Of a stretch of DNA of 64,000 nt, positions 34,732 through 44,584 are shown in pieces. The translations under genes were made by a program, and so were the position numbers. The DNA comes from an uncultured Coriobacteriaceae bacterium (GTDB lineage Bacteria > Actinomycetota > Coriobacteriia > Coriobacteriales > Eggerthellaceae): assembly GCA_937937585.1 (NCBI GenBank), contig CALDCB010000011.1, positions 186,001 to 250,000 of the forward strand, given 5' to 3'. The notes beneath the pieces were generated by a model. That model made no database searches, was not told where the DNA came from, and saw only the letters and a list, made by a program, of their open reading frames with translations. The number at the start of each line of letters is the position of its first letter. Position 1 is the first letter of the stretch.

Positions 34732-35952
34732 ATGACCGAGATGCTGACTCTCGAGGCGTTCGAAGAAGCCTCGACCAAAGTTAAAGAAGCAACCGAGAAA
34801 ACCAAGCTCATCTACAGCCCTCACTTCAGCGACGCTACCGGCAACAAAGTCTACTTCAAGCCCGAGAATATGCAGCGCACGGGCGCCTATAAGGTTCGCG
34901 GCGCCTACTACAAGATCTCAACGCTCACCGACGAAGAACGAAGCCGCGGCCTGATCACCGCTAGCGCAGGCAACCATGCGCAAGGAGTCGCCTTCGCCGC
35001 AACGCGCTACGGCGTGAAAGCGAAGATCGTCATGCCGGTTACCACCCCGCTTATCAAGATCGAACGCACTAAGCACTACGGCGGGGAAGTCATTTTGCAT
35101 GGCAACGTTTACGACGAAGCTGCCGAATACGCAGCGAAGCTTGCCGAAGAAGAAGGTTACACGTTCGTGCACCCCTTCAACGATCCCGCCGTTGCCACCG
35201 GTCAAGGTTCGATCATGATGGAGATCGTTCAGGAACTTCCCCTGGTCGATATCGTGCTTGTTCCCATCGGAGGCGGTGGTTTGGCTACCGGTGTCAGCAC
35301 GCTTGCAAAGCTGCTGAACCCGCATATCAAGGTTATCGGCGTTGAGCCTGCGGGCGCCGCGTGCATGAAGGCGTCGCTCGAAGCGGGCCACGTCGTGAAG
35401 CTCCCCCACGTCTCTACCATTGCGGACGGCACCGCCGTTCAGGAACCGGGCGACAAGATCTTCCCCTACATCCAGCAAAACATCGACGACATCATCACCA
35501 TCGAAGACGACGAGCTTATCGAATGTTTCTTGGACATGGTCGAAAACCACAAGATGGTGGTTGAGAACTCCGGCTTGCTTACCGTTGCTGCATTGAAGCA
35601 CCTTCCCGCCGAAGGCAAGAAGGTTGTCAGCATCCTGTCGGGCGGAAACATGGACGTCATCACCATGAGCTCGGTGATCCAGCACGGCCTTATCGCACGT
35701 GGCCGTATTTTCACAGTATCCACGATGCTCCCCGATACGCCCGGCCAGCTGGTTGCCGTCTCAAGCACCATCGCCCAGCACAAGGGCAACGTGATTCGCA
35801 TCGAGCACAACCAGTTCGTGAACATCAACCGCAACGATGGCGTTGAACTGCGCCTGACCATCGAATCGTTCGGCACCGAACATAAACAGGAAATCATCGA
35901 CGCTCTTGATGCGGCGGGATTCCGCCCGCAGGTCATCCAGACAGTGCTTTAA
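34732..35952 (+). CDS. Threonine ammonia-lyase (threonine dehydratase)
   Basis: A 406-residue PLP enzyme that turns threonine into 2-oxobutanoate and ammonia. The PLP Lys lies in TGAYKVRGAYYK; the glycine-rich phosphate cradle is VPIGGGGLATG. An ACT-like domain begins near residue 330 (FTVSTMLPDTPGQLVAVSS), as in the short biosynthetic or TdcB-like forms that respond to effectors. The start is the ATG at 34732, seven bases after AAGGGG. It is divergent from ridA, whose product would clear the imine intermediate. It could serve isoleucine synthesis (ilvA) or catabolism (tdcB); the neighbours do not decide. Confidence 0.92.
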   Translation: MTEMLTLEAFEEASTKVKEATEKTKLIYSPHFSDATGNKVYFKPENMQRTGAYKVRGAYYKISTLTDEERSRGLITASAGNHAQGVAFAATRYGVKAKIVMPVTTPLIKIERTKHYGGEVILHGNVYDEAAEYAAKLAEEEGYTFVHPFNDPAVATGQGSIMMEIVQELPLVDIVLVPIGGGGLATGVSTLAKLLNPHIKVIGVEPAGAACMKASLEAGHVVKLPHVSTIADGTAVQEPGDKIFPYIQQNIDDIITIEDDELIECFLDMVENHKMVVENSGLLTVAALKHLPAEGKKVVSILSGGNMDVITMSSVIQHGLIARGRIFTVSTMLPDTPGQLVAVSSTIAQHKGNVIRIEHNQFVNINRNDGVELRLTIESFGTEHKQEIIDALDAAGFRPQVIQTVL

Positions 35953-35980
35953 CGCATCGCAGCCCGAATCGCGATTTTCG

Positions 35981-36020
35981 AACCAAACAAGGCGCCTTAT
36001 CAGGCGCCTTGTTTGGTTTC
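35981..36020. terminator. Bidirectional terminator
   Basis: A 17-bp perfect stem with a TATC loop; T-rich plus side. It closes the threonine ammonia-lyase gene. Confidence 0.9.
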
Positions 36021-36074
36021 AGACGAAGGTATGATCGCCGGCTCGCACTCAATTGCTTGAACCGTCAAGAGAGA

Positions 36075-36950
36075 TTAGTTCTCGAACAGCGTGTTCAAAG
36101 ACGCCTCGCTCAGGTTCATGAAAACCAACCTGAAGTCGAGCATCAGCTTTTCGCGGAAGTACCTGCGCTCAAGACTGAAGTCGTAGCGCTTCTCCATTTG
36201 CTTCAAGTGGTACAGAACCGAGTTGCGATGCATGAACATACGGCGCCCCACCGACGAGGCGTTGCATTCGTAGGCCAAGTAGAACCACAAGATCTGGAAG
36301 TTCTTGGTGTTATTTCGAATGTCGTCGGCCAGAATGGTCGTCAAAAAAGCCTGGGAAAGGCAGAAGTCGACGAAAGCGGTGTCGACACAACTTTCCTCGA
36401 CAAGATAATACGGAACGACCTGCTCGAACGCAGCGCCCGCAGCAATCTCCTCGTAATGCTCCTCACGCATGATGCGCATTTCACGTCGATAGAAATCGCG
36501 ATATTCAAGCGCATAAAGGGCCTGCTTGAATGCGCTCCCCGCCTCATGCAGGTCCTCAAACATCTGCGAAATACCGCACAGAACATCGAACGGACGATGG
36601 ATGGTCTCGTCGAGCGAAGACATGATGCGATCGTGGGAGATGGTGGTGAAGTCGCGGGCAACCTTCGTGTACAAGAAAATCACCATGAAGTCGCCAACGA
36701 AGCGCACGTATGCGCGCCCCTCGTTAAGCGTTTCCGCTGCCTCCTTGATAGCGTCACGATCGACGTCCTTGCCCGTAAGGTCGAAGACGACGGTCTTGAT
36801 GTGAACGCCAGGAATGTAGCCCTGTTTGATAAGGGACTCATAGATATCGTCAAACGGGATGTCATAAGAATTGAACACCGCTTGCGAGAAGCGGCCGTTC
36901 CTTGTGACTTTCATGCCGGCGTCGAACTCATGCGGCATCTGTTTAACCAT
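36075..36950 (-). CDS. PucR-type transcriptional regulator (HTH_30 C-terminus)
   Basis: About 291 residues from the ATG at 36950, which follows GGGAGGGG. The C-terminal segment (NASSVGRRMFMHRNSVLYHLKQME, about residues 238-260) is the PucR helix-turn-helix, used by regulators of purine, amino acid and sugar catabolism. The N-terminal part (1-200) should be the sensory region, with no recognised ligand motif. It lies next to a divergently placed MFS gene and an enzyme gene, so local control of the carrier at 37162 is plausible. An ATG at 37001 would add 17 residues without a good ribosome site. Confidence 0.75.
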   Translation of the reverse strand: MVKQMPHEFDAGMKVTRNGRFSQAVFNSYDIPFDDIYESLIKQGYIPGVHIKTVVFDLTGKDVDRDAIKEAAETLNEGRAYVRFVGDFMVIFLYTKVARDFTTISHDRIMSSLDETIHRPFDVLCGISQMFEDLHEAGSAFKQALYALEYRDFYRREMRIMREEHYEEIAAGAAFEQVVPYYLVEESCVDTAFVDFCLSQAFLTTILADDIRNNTKNFQILWFYLAYECNASSVGRRMFMHRNSVLYHLKQMEKRYDFSLERRYFREKLMLDFRLVFMNLSEASLNTLFEN

Positions 36951-37042
36951 AAACCCCTCCCAAAGTCCCTCATCGAAATACCGGAAGCATACCTCAGCCA
37001 TTTTGGCATACTCATCAGCCACGAACAACAAACGAGCAGAAC

Positions 37043-37081
37043 AAAAATCAGCCGCCCGCCTTACACGAGGCGAACGGCTGA
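37043..37081 (-). terminator. Terminator of MFS gene at 37162
   Basis: Stem TCAGCCG/CGGCTGA with an inner CGCC/GGCG pair; the minus strand ends in T5. Confidence 0.8.
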
Positions 37082-37161
37082 CAAAACGCAACGAGAGACG
37101 ATGATTTGACGAATATCCCAGGTTGGAAAAACGACCATCCCCAACTTCAAACCCGAAGGGC

Positions 37162-38397
37162 TTACTGCTGCTGCTTGGCTTTCTGGGCAAGCTCGCCCTT
37201 CTCACCAAGCTCCGGGATGATCAAACCGCCGACGATGGCAATCAGGATGAAGAACGCGCCAATGGTAGCGAACACGGCGAAGTAATTCGCGCCGAAAATG
37301 GAGGCAACCAACGTAGGCAAAACGAAGCTGAGCAAGCCCATAGCAGTATTGACCATACCGCCCGCAGCGCCAATACTCTCAGGGCCGAAATCGCCGGTCA
37401 AGGGAAGCAGACTCACGCGGCCGAAATTGACAGCTAGGCCACCCGCGGCACAGAAGCCGCCAGTACACAGGAAGAAGATGGTCAGAGCATCATTGGGAGC
37501 AGGGTAAACCGCGAAAAGCAGAACGCCGGCCAAACCGCATGCGATCAAATATTCTTTGTTCATCTTGCCAAGTTTCGCAACGATTGAACCCTGAACAATA
37601 GAACCGACGATCATGAACGCGCTAAGGACCATACCCAGAAGCGCTGCGACTTCAGCTGTCATGCCCTTCGCCAAAAGCACATTCACTAAATAACTGTTTA
37701 AAAGGGTTGGCATAGAACACGCGATGCCGTTGCACAGCATGACCATCCAAAGATTCTTGCTCTTAAGAAGCGCCTTAAAACCACCTTCGCCCGCTTCTGG
37801 CTGCGCGGAGGCCTGAGGAGCGCCCTCGGGAAGCTTGCCGAAGAAAACCCACAGAACAGCGACCAGAACAAATGCCAAGAAGCAGATCATCAACGACATG
37901 AACGTATCAGGAACCACTGCTGCCAAACCGAACGCAAGAAGAACACCAGTACCTGCCGCTGCGGAATAAATGCCCATGGCAAGGCTTCCCTCTTTGGCAT
38001 CGAACCATGCGCCGATCAATTTCGCAGGAAGAACCTGCGTAGGCAAGAACAACGATCCAGAAAGGAACGTGAGCACGACAAGCACGCCATAGCTGTCGAC
38101 GTACACACGAGTCAACTGGCACAAAGCAGCAGCAGCGATCATAGCCGCGCCTACGAAACGCACGGCCTTTGGACCCTTCTTATCGAAGAAATTGCCCAAA
38201 ACGATGCTGAAAAAGGCGCCTGGCAAAAGTGAGATGGTGGTCAGCGCCGTAAGCTGCGCTTGATCCATGTTGTACTTCGCCATCATAGGACCTGGGTTCG
38301 TCGAAAACACGAAGTTTCCGATGTTCATGACGATCATGCCCACCACCAACGTGAATAGCACAACCCATCGAGTCGGCGATTTAGTGCCGTCCTGCAT
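37162..38397 (-). CDS. MFS transporter, CynX/NimT-like
   Basis: A 411-residue carrier with about 12 membrane segments. The loop 2-3 motif GNFFDKKGPKAVRF is MFS-like, and the central loop (about residues 190-215) is short and charged. Features recall the cyanate/NimT or nitrate-type branches of the superfamily, but I see no feature that fixes the substrate. A 444-bp gene-free region with an inverted repeat precedes it, so it may be regulated in common with the sulfhydrylase-like gene that reads away from it. The PucR-type gene downstream is a possible regulator. Confidence 0.78.
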   Translation of the reverse strand: MQDGTKSPTRWVVLFTLVVGMIVMNIGNFVFSTNPGPMMAKYNMDQAQLTALTTISLLPGAFFSIVLGNFFDKKGPKAVRFVGAAMIAAAALCQLTRVYVDSYGVLVVLTFLSGSLFLPTQVLPAKLIGAWFDAKEGSLAMGIYSAAAGTGVLLAFGLAAVVPDTFMSLMICFLAFVLVAVLWVFFGKLPEGAPQASAQPEAGEGGFKALLKSKNLWMVMLCNGIACSMPTLLNSYLVNVLLAKGMTAEVAALLGMVLSAFMIVGSIVQGSIVAKLGKMNKEYLIACGLAGVLLFAVYPAPNDALTIFFLCTGGFCAAGGLAVNFGRVSLLPLTGDFGPESIGAAGGMVNTAMGLLSFVLPTLVASIFGANYFAVFATIGAFFILIAIVGGLIIPELGEKGELAQKAKQQQ

Positions 38398-38427
38398 GTA
38401 ACTCTCTCCTTGTTAACTAGGGATGCC

Positions 38428-38455
38428 TGCCATCAAATGTCTCGGGGTGATGGCA
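38428..38455. promoter_or_regulatory. Inverted repeat in the MFS / metY intergenic region
   Basis: Arms TGCCATCA and TGATGGCA, 12-nt centre, 31 bp upstream of the MFS start. It is suited to a dimeric repressor; identity unknown. Confidence 0.5.
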
Positions 38456-38610
38456 TGCTACGCGATTGCGCGATGAGAATAATAGGCTGACGTGGTGTTT
38501 CAAGGTGCATGAATGGCCATTTAACCCTTCCCTTCACAGTATTTTAACGAATTATGTTTGTTTGCATCGGATTAACCGAAGTTGACTACAGCGCACTAAA
38601 GAGATCACTC

Positions 38611-38689
38611 GCTACCCCAGAGCCAGATTGTCTACCATGCAGTTAGTTAGCTTGCTACCGCGGAGCCCGGTTATCTGTTATGCAACTAT
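38611..38689. repeat. Degenerate 36-bp direct repeat upstream of metY-like gene
   Basis: Copies at 38611-38646 and 38654-38689 (43-bp period) agree at about 25 of 36 positions, sharing GCTACC, GAGCC, TCT and ATGCA blocks. The rest of the 38398-38841 region shows no ORF or tRNA. Near the gene is also a GGCCC/GGGCC stem (38776-38810). Confidence 0.45.
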
Positions 38690-38841
38690 CCAGATATTGA
38701 AAAGGCGTAAGCGCAGTTCCTTCGCAGAAACTTTTAGCGCCGCCTCGTTCTGCTAGTATTCCAGCCATGAATGGAGGCCCGTTAAAGCATTGAGCATTCG
38801 CCAAAGGGCCGGCATCAATCCACAATGAAAAGAGGCTTCAA

Positions 38842-40119
38842 ATGACCAGGATCGGCACCACGTGCGTACAGGGCGGCTACTCGCCGAACAGCGGAGAACC
38901 TCGTCAGATCCCCATCGTGCAATCAACCACGTTCAAATACGACACGTCCGCCCAAATGGGAAAGCTCTTCGATCTTGAAGAGTCAGGCTATTTCTACTCT
39001 CGCCTGCAAAACCCCACGAATGACACCGTTGCCGCGCGCATCGCTCAACTTGAAGGCGGCACCAGCGCCATGCTCACCTCGTCGGGCCAGGCGGCGAATT
39101 TCTTCGCCTTGTTCAACCTTGCGGCAAACGGCGATCACGTTGTGGCAAGTTCGGCCATTTACGGCGGCTCCTACAACCTGCTGGCCGTCACCATGAAACG
39201 CATGGGGCTTGAAACCACGTTCGTATCACCCGACTGCACCGAAGAAGAACTTGAGGCTGCATTCCGTCCGAACACTAAGGCCGTATACGGAGAAACGATC
39301 GCAAATCCCGCTCTTGCCGTTTTGGATATTGAGAAGTTCGCAAAAGCGGCTCATGCGCACGACGTGCCGCTGATTGTTGACAACACGTTCGCAACGCCCA
39401 TTAACTGCAGGCCTATCGAATGGGGCGCCGATATCGTGACGCACTCCACCACTAAGTACATGGATGGCCATGCTGCCGCATTGGGCGGCGCCATCGTCGA
39501 CGGCGGCAATTTCGACTGGCTTGCACACGCAGACAAGTTCCCGGATTTCTGCACGCCTGACGAAAGCTACCACGGCGTAGTCTTTGCCGAGAAATTCGGC
39601 AAAGAAGGCGCATTCATCACCAAGGCGACTACGCAGCTGATGCGCGACTTCGGATCTATCCAGTCGCCCCAAAACGCCTTCTACCTTGCGCTTGGTCTTG
39701 AAAGCCTTCACGTGCGCATGGCGCAGCATTGCAAAAACGGCTTGGCGGTGGCGCAGTTCCTGCAAGCCAACCCACTTGTCGAATGGGTGCGCTATCCTGA
39801 TTTGCCGGGCGACCGCTATCACGCCCTTCAGCAGAAGTACTTGCCCAACGGCTCGTGCGGCGTAGTGAGCTTTGGCGTGGCAGGCGGCCGCGACCAAGCC
39901 GAGGCCCTGATGTCGCGCTTGAAAATCGCGCAGGTCGAAACCCACGTTGCCGATTCGCATACATGCTGCTTGCATCCCGCATCAACCACGCATCGCCAGA
40001 TGACCGACGAAGAGCTTCAAGCGGCAGGAGTCGAGCCCAACCTCGTGCGCTTCAGCTGCGGACTTGAAGACACCGACGACATTCTGGAAGACCTCGATCA
40101 GGCGCTTAAGAGCCTGTAA
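38842..40119 (+). CDS. O-acetylhomoserine sulfhydrylase-like (PLP Cys/Met metabolism)
   Basis: A 425-residue Cys/Met-metabolism PLP enzyme. The PLP Lys is in HSTTKYMDGH, about residue 208; the CVQGGYSPN and TSSGQAANFF regions and the C-terminal GLEDTDDILEDLDQAL are family signatures. It most likely makes homocysteine from O-acetylhomoserine and sulfide (MetY type), or is a methionine gamma-lyase/cystathionine beta-lyase relative; the long C-terminus (>400 residues) favours MetY. The start follows AGAGG. Upstream is a 440-bp region with repeats that may carry its control. The reaction is assigned by family. Confidence 0.85.
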   Translation: MTRIGTTCVQGGYSPNSGEPRQIPIVQSTTFKYDTSAQMGKLFDLEESGYFYSRLQNPTNDTVAARIAQLEGGTSAMLTSSGQAANFFALFNLAANGDHVVASSAIYGGSYNLLAVTMKRMGLETTFVSPDCTEEELEAAFRPNTKAVYGETIANPALAVLDIEKFAKAAHAHDVPLIVDNTFATPINCRPIEWGADIVTHSTTKYMDGHAAALGGAIVDGGNFDWLAHADKFPDFCTPDESYHGVVFAEKFGKEGAFITKATTQLMRDFGSIQSPQNAFYLALGLESLHVRMAQHCKNGLAVAQFLQANPLVEWVRYPDLPGDRYHALQQKYLPNGSCGVVSFGVAGGRDQAEALMSRLKIAQVETHVADSHTCCLHPASTTHRQMTDEELQAAGVEPNLVRFSCGLEDTDDILEDLDQALKSL

Positions 40120-40183
40120 GCGACGAAGCCGCAACGAGCGAGAGTCCCATTCGCACAGAGCGAAAATACAAAAAGCGGCTGCG

Positions 40184-40231
40184 AAAAAGGGCCGCCACGA
40201 CGATCCGATCATCGGATTCCCGTGGCGGGCC
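40184..40231 (-). terminator. Terminator of the AGCS symporter gene
   Basis: A long broken stem: GGCCGCCACG pairs across an inner ATCCG/CGGAT stem; the minus strand ends in T5. Confidence 0.8.
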
Positions 40232-40309
40232 TAACTGTAGCCCAGGCGACAAGAAGACTAGCGAACGCCAAAGGACGCAACCACACCTTTGAACGAATAC
40301 CGTCTGCTA

Positions 40310-41749
40310 CTAAGCCTTCTTACGAACGAAAACGCTTTGATCTTCGAGGGTATGGATCTCGTCGTCCACTTCCTCATCGATGTTGCCATCGTACACGTAG
40401 TGCTGCGTTTCTTTGCCGACGATACCCGCCATAAGGAAGACCATCAGGATATTCGGCAAAGCCATAAGCGCATTGGCGATGTCGGTCGCCGTCCATGCGA
40501 CATCGCCCACGCCAATGCCTCCCAAAAAGCCCGCGCAAATGCAAAGCGCAAGGTAAAGCGACACATGGCGACGGCCGAACAGGTACGTGACCACACGATC
40601 GCCGTAATAGCTCCAACCAAGGATGGTTGAGTACGCGAACGTAAGAATTCCCAGCATCAAAATAGGCGTGCCCACATAAGGAATGGTGCTGAACACCGCG
40701 TTGGCCAAAGACGCGCCGTTAGTCACATGCATATCGGTAACCAAAGTGGGATGCGCAATCATGGTGCTGACGATAACGAACGCCGTAAGCAGGCAGATGA
40801 CAACGGTGCACCAGAACACACTGGTCATGGCAACCAACGCCTGACGCGCCGGGTTCTTGGAAGACGCTGCGGCGGCGATGATAGGCTGCGTGCCAAGACC
40901 GGCCTCGTTCGAGAAAAGACCGCGCGCGCATCCGAACTGCAGCGCCATCATAATACCGCTGCCCACCGCGCCGCCGAATGCGGCCTTAGGCGTCAGGGCG
41001 CATTCGAAAATCAGAACCACGGTGTCCCACAAAAGCGGAGCGTTGCAGATAAGAATGTAGATGCAGCCCAAAATATAGGCAGCACCCATGATCGGCACCA
41101 GTTTTTCGCAAATAGACGAGATACGCTGAAGACCACCGTAAATGATGATCAAAGCGCTACCGCACACGATAGAGGCGACAACCCAGGGCTCGACGCCCAG
41201 GTTCACCTGGAAAACGCTAGTGATGGAGCTGGTTTGCACGGCGTAGCCGATGCCGAAGATAGAGAACAGCGCGAACACCGAAAACCAGATGGCCATGAAC
41301 TTCGCCCACCACGGCACCGTTCCGTCCTCGCGCTTGAAGCGCTGCTCCCAGACATGCATGGCGCCGCCCATCATCTCGCCGCGCACGTCCTTAACGCGGT
41401 ATTTCATGGACGCAAACACCTCGACGTACTTGGTGGCCATACCCAAAATGCCCGTCAGCCACATCCACAACACGGCACCCGGGCCGCCCGACAAAATTGC
41501 GGTGGCCACACCAACGATAGAGCCCGTACCAAGCGTCGAGGCCAAAGAAGTGACCATGGCGCCAAAGTTGCTCAGGTCGCCTTCGGCTTTATCGTCGCTG
41601 GTCAGGGACAATTTCAAAGCAAGAGGGAGCTTACGCTGGATGAACTTCGTCTTGTACGTGGTGTACAGGTGGCACCCCAAGAGCAAGATGATCAACGGCG
41701 GACCCCAAATTGCCGCGTCAATGCTATTCAAAACCGAAACGAAATCCAT
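40310..41749 (-). CDS. Sodium:alanine/glycine symporter (AGCS family)
   Basis: A 479-residue carrier of the alanine or glycine:cation symporter family. About 11 helices; the GTGSIVGVATAILSGGPGAVLWMW and NEAGLGTQPIIAAAA regions are the AGCS signature (usual F-N-E-A-G-L-G-S). It imports alanine, glycine or related amino acids with sodium. It has its own terminator. It is divergent from the M20 peptidase gene (197 bp apart), and a link between released amino acids and uptake is possible. Confidence 0.9.
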   Translation of the reverse strand: MDFVSVLNSIDAAIWGPPLIILLLGCHLYTTYKTKFIQRKLPLALKLSLTSDDKAEGDLSNFGAMVTSLASTLGTGSIVGVATAILSGGPGAVLWMWLTGILGMATKYVEVFASMKYRVKDVRGEMMGGAMHVWEQRFKREDGTVPWWAKFMAIWFSVFALFSIFGIGYAVQTSSITSVFQVNLGVEPWVVASIVCGSALIIIYGGLQRISSICEKLVPIMGAAYILGCIYILICNAPLLWDTVVLIFECALTPKAAFGGAVGSGIMMALQFGCARGLFSNEAGLGTQPIIAAAASSKNPARQALVAMTSVFWCTVVICLLTAFVIVSTMIAHPTLVTDMHVTNGASLANAVFSTIPYVGTPILMLGILTFAYSTILGWSYYGDRVVTYLFGRRHVSLYLALCICAGFLGGIGVGDVAWTATDIANALMALPNILMVFLMAGIVGKETQHYVYDGNIDEEVDDEIHTLEDQSVFVRKKA

Positions 41750-41946
41750 TCGCGCCTTCTTTCAAAGCGCGTCGAGGTTCAGTTGACGGCCGCACAGCAA
41801 CGACTCTCCCGTCAACCCGAAACGACGGCGCATTTTCAGAAAGATAAAATATAGCAGATGATCGGCGGCCAAAGATGAAATGCGTGTTAACGCTTCTTCG
41901 TAAGCCGTATACTCATCGGTAAGGAAACGTCTGAAAGGAATCCGCA

Positions 41947-43107
41947 ATGGACGAGAACCTGTTTGCCGAGCTTGTCAAAATCGAACCAAACATGAAGGAA
42001 TGGTTTGCCTGGCTACATGAAAACGCAGAGCTTTCTGGTCATGAGGTCAATACCGCAGCCTACGTTGCCGATCTTCTTGAATCGTGGGGTTACGACGTCA
42101 CCCGAAACGTCGGCGAGAACGGCGTTGTCGCCACATTGAAACGCGGCTCGGGCGCTCATTCCATCGGCCTGCGAGCCGATATGGATGCACTGCCCGTCCA
42201 AGAAGACGGAACCTGTAGAATAACCAGCAAAACCCCCGGCGTTTCGCATATGTGCGGTCACGACGGCCATATGGCCATGCTGCTAGGAGCCGCACACTAT
42301 CTCGCCGAATCAGGAAATTTCAACGGAACTTTAACCCTAGTTTTCCAGCCCGCCGAAGAAAACTTCTCAGGCGCACAAAAGATGATCGACGACGGCCTGT
42401 TCGAGCGCTTCCCCGTTGAAGCCATGTTCGGCCTTCACAACTCGCCCTCATATCCAACCGGCAAGGTTTATTTAGGCGCCGGCCCCATTCTTACTGCTTC
42501 TGACCACGTTCGCATCATCGTTCACGGTAAAGGTGCGCATGGCGCATTCCCCCACGCCGGATGCGACCCCATCGTTGCCGCATCTTCCATTGTCATGGCT
42601 CTTCAAAGCGTGATCTCGCGTAATCTCGATCCGCGCGACACCGGCGTCATCACTGTCGGGAAGTTCCAAGCTGGCACCGCCGAGAACATCATCCCCAACG
42701 AGGCGACGCTCGACTTGTCCATTCGATCGGCAACGCACGAAGGCCGCGAGGTCATCCTCAACCATGTGAAAACCATTGCCGAAATGCAAGCAGCTTCCTA
42801 TGGGGCGAGTGCTGAATTCCAACATATCCGCCATGGAGCTGTGGTGGTTAACGACGCGGCGCTGCACGATCGCCTGGTTGGCATCCTCACGCCGCGCCTG
42901 GGCAGCGACAACGTCGACCCTGTCGGATTCAAAGAAATGGCCAGCGAAGATTTCGCCTTCTACGGCGACCACGTCCCCAGTTTCTACGGTTTCCTGGGAA
43001 TCGGCGATTCAAAGGTGAACCATAACCCCGGCTACGCCTTCAATGAAAAGGCTTTGGTGCCAGGAGCAGCCTATTGGGTGGCCATCGCCGAAGGGCTCCT
43101 TCGCTAA
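41947..43107 (+). CDS. M20-family amidohydrolase (hippurate/N-acyl amino acid hydrolase type)
   Basis: A 386-residue zinc amidohydrolase. Metal ligands are visible in RADMDALPVQE, MCGHDGHMAML and PAEENF; the small dimerisation domain is in the middle (about residues 185-295, HGKGAHGAFPHAG). It should cleave N-acyl amino acids or small amides in the cytoplasm. The start has a GAAAGGAA site. It is divergent from the AGCS carrier. Members are often annotated as hippurate hydrolase or IAA-amino acid hydrolase; the actual substrate is unknown. Confidence 0.88.
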   Translation: MDENLFAELVKIEPNMKEWFAWLHENAELSGHEVNTAAYVADLLESWGYDVTRNVGENGVVATLKRGSGAHSIGLRADMDALPVQEDGTCRITSKTPGVSHMCGHDGHMAMLLGAAHYLAESGNFNGTLTLVFQPAEENFSGAQKMIDDGLFERFPVEAMFGLHNSPSYPTGKVYLGAGPILTASDHVRIIVHGKGAHGAFPHAGCDPIVAASSIVMALQSVISRNLDPRDTGVITVGKFQAGTAENIIPNEATLDLSIRSATHEGREVILNHVKTIAEMQAASYGASAEFQHIRHGAVVVNDAALHDRLVGILTPRLGSDNVDPVGFKEMASEDFAFYGDHVPSFYGFLGIGDSKVNHNPGYAFNEKALVPGAAYWVAIAEGLLR

Positions 43108-43129
43108 TAGCTACTCTCTAGACAGGAGA

Positions 43130-43190
43130 AACGCCCCACCCCACGCTCGGACCGCGCACGTCCGACACTATGGGATGGGGCGTTCTTGTT
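43130..43190. terminator. Terminator between M20 and MFS genes
   Basis: A stem AACGCCCCA/TGGGGCGTT, with an inner TCGGA/TCCGA hairpin; T-rich plus tail. Confidence 0.78.
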
Positions 43191-43226
43191 TTGAGCTGGA
43201 GCAGCCAGATGACGCTGAACCGAACC

Positions 43227-44504
43227 TTACTTCTCGGTCCATTCATAGGCGCCGATCTTCGAGCAAGCGAACAGTCCGAGCGCGCCGCAAAGAAGCGAAA
43301 AAGCAATCGCCGCGATGAACATGAGATCGTAGCCATTGGGCATATCGACGATGACGCCCCAGAACTCGGTCGCAAACGCAAAGGACAACGTCACGAACAC
43401 GATTCGACGCGAATTGAGCTCGCCAAAGCAACGCGATCCGAAAACCGAGCGAAGCAGGAGCGGAGCATGAACGGCATTGCAGGAATACAAGCCACCGAAC
43501 AGGAACGACCCGATAACCACCGCAACCAAACCGAATGGAGCAAGCCACATGATCAAAAGGCCGGCGATTCCGCAAGCGACGCCAACGCCAATGCCAAGCT
43601 TGGGGTGACGGTCGGACAGCGACCCCAAGAACACCTTTCCTAACGCCTGACCGATCATGCACGCAGCAGCAACCGCTCCCGCCGACGCGACAACCTCGGA
43701 GATAGTCGACGCCTGGCAGTACGACGCGAAATACTGGTACACCGTCTGGCAAATCGACAGCACGAACGAGAACATCGCGATAGCCAAGAACGCCATGGTC
43801 TTAGTTGCTGCATTGGCGGAGACACCCAGCACAGGCGCTGCGACAACTTCCCCAGACGCCTGCTTTTCAGGCTGCTCCTCGGCGCCAAAAGGCAGCATAC
43901 CCAGATCGGAGGGCCGGCTGCGCATGAAGAAGAATGCAAACGGAAGCGCAACGACAAGAATCAGGCAGCCGAAAACGAAGTAGCCCGTGCGCCAACCTTC
44001 AACCGAAAGAGAGCACAGCGACGCGCCAACGATGTTGAAAATCGCACCGCCGATGCCGGAAGCCGCCGCGCCGATGCCAATAAAGAGACCGACGTTCTTC
44101 ACGCACCAGCGATCCATGAGCAAAGGCGTGCCCAAGAACATGATCGGCGTTAGAGCGATGCCCAAAACAACCCCGGCAGCGTAGAACATCCAAATTGCCG
44201 TGAAAGAAGACATGAGGATGTACGTGACGCCCGCAAGAAGAACAGCGACGGACATGAAGTATCGCAGGTTCACGCGATCCATGATCTTGCCGCACAGTGG
44301 AAGATACACCATCGCCGTGATATTGATGATGCTGAAATAAAGCGTGAACTCGGCTTTGGGCACACCGAAGTAATTTGACACGGGCGTGAAGAACACTCCG
44401 GGGCAATTCATGATCATGGCGCCGGGCAGACCGGTCACGATAACGCACGCTAGTAGAACGAGGTATGCGTAATGAAACCTCGACTTCCTTTTTTCGTTAT
44501 TCAA
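43227..44504 (-). CDS. MFS transporter, oxalate:formate antiporter (OFA)-like
   Basis: A 425-residue carrier with about 12 helices. GVFFTPVSNYFGVPKAEFTLYFSI and LMDRWCVKNVGLFIGIGAAASG fit the OFA / monocarboxylate MFS branch. The long central loop (about residues 200-225) is acidic. The name is by family; the substrate is probably a small organic acid. It lies convergent with the M20 gene and has no partner in an operon. Confidence 0.78.
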   Translation of the reverse strand: MNNEKRKSRFHYAYLVLLACVIVTGLPGAMIMNCPGVFFTPVSNYFGVPKAEFTLYFSIINITAMVYLPLCGKIMDRVNLRYFMSVAVLLAGVTYILMSSFTAIWMFYAAGVVLGIALTPIMFLGTPLLMDRWCVKNVGLFIGIGAAASGIGGAIFNIVGASLCSLSVEGWRTGYFVFGCLILVVALPFAFFFMRSRPSDLGMLPFGAEEQPEKQASGEVVAAPVLGVSANAATKTMAFLAIAMFSFVLSICQTVYQYFASYCQASTISEVVASAGAVAAACMIGQALGKVFLGSLSDRHPKLGIGVGVACGIAGLLIMWLAPFGLVAVVIGSFLFGGLYSCNAVHAPLLLRSVFGSRCFGELNSRRIVFVTLSFAFATEFWGVIVDMPNGYDLMFIAAIAFSLLCGALGLFACSKIGAYEWTEK

Positions 44505-44584
44505 CTGTCGTTCGCTTTCTTACCGATATCTAATCATTCATGTCACCTAGAATAACGAGCTAGCAGAAAAAAGCTAGGCAACGA

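Noticed and set aside
38776..38810. SAM riboswitch before the MetY-like gene
   Set aside because: A GGCCC/GGGCC stem is present but none of the conserved SAM-I/II/IV blocks can be seen.
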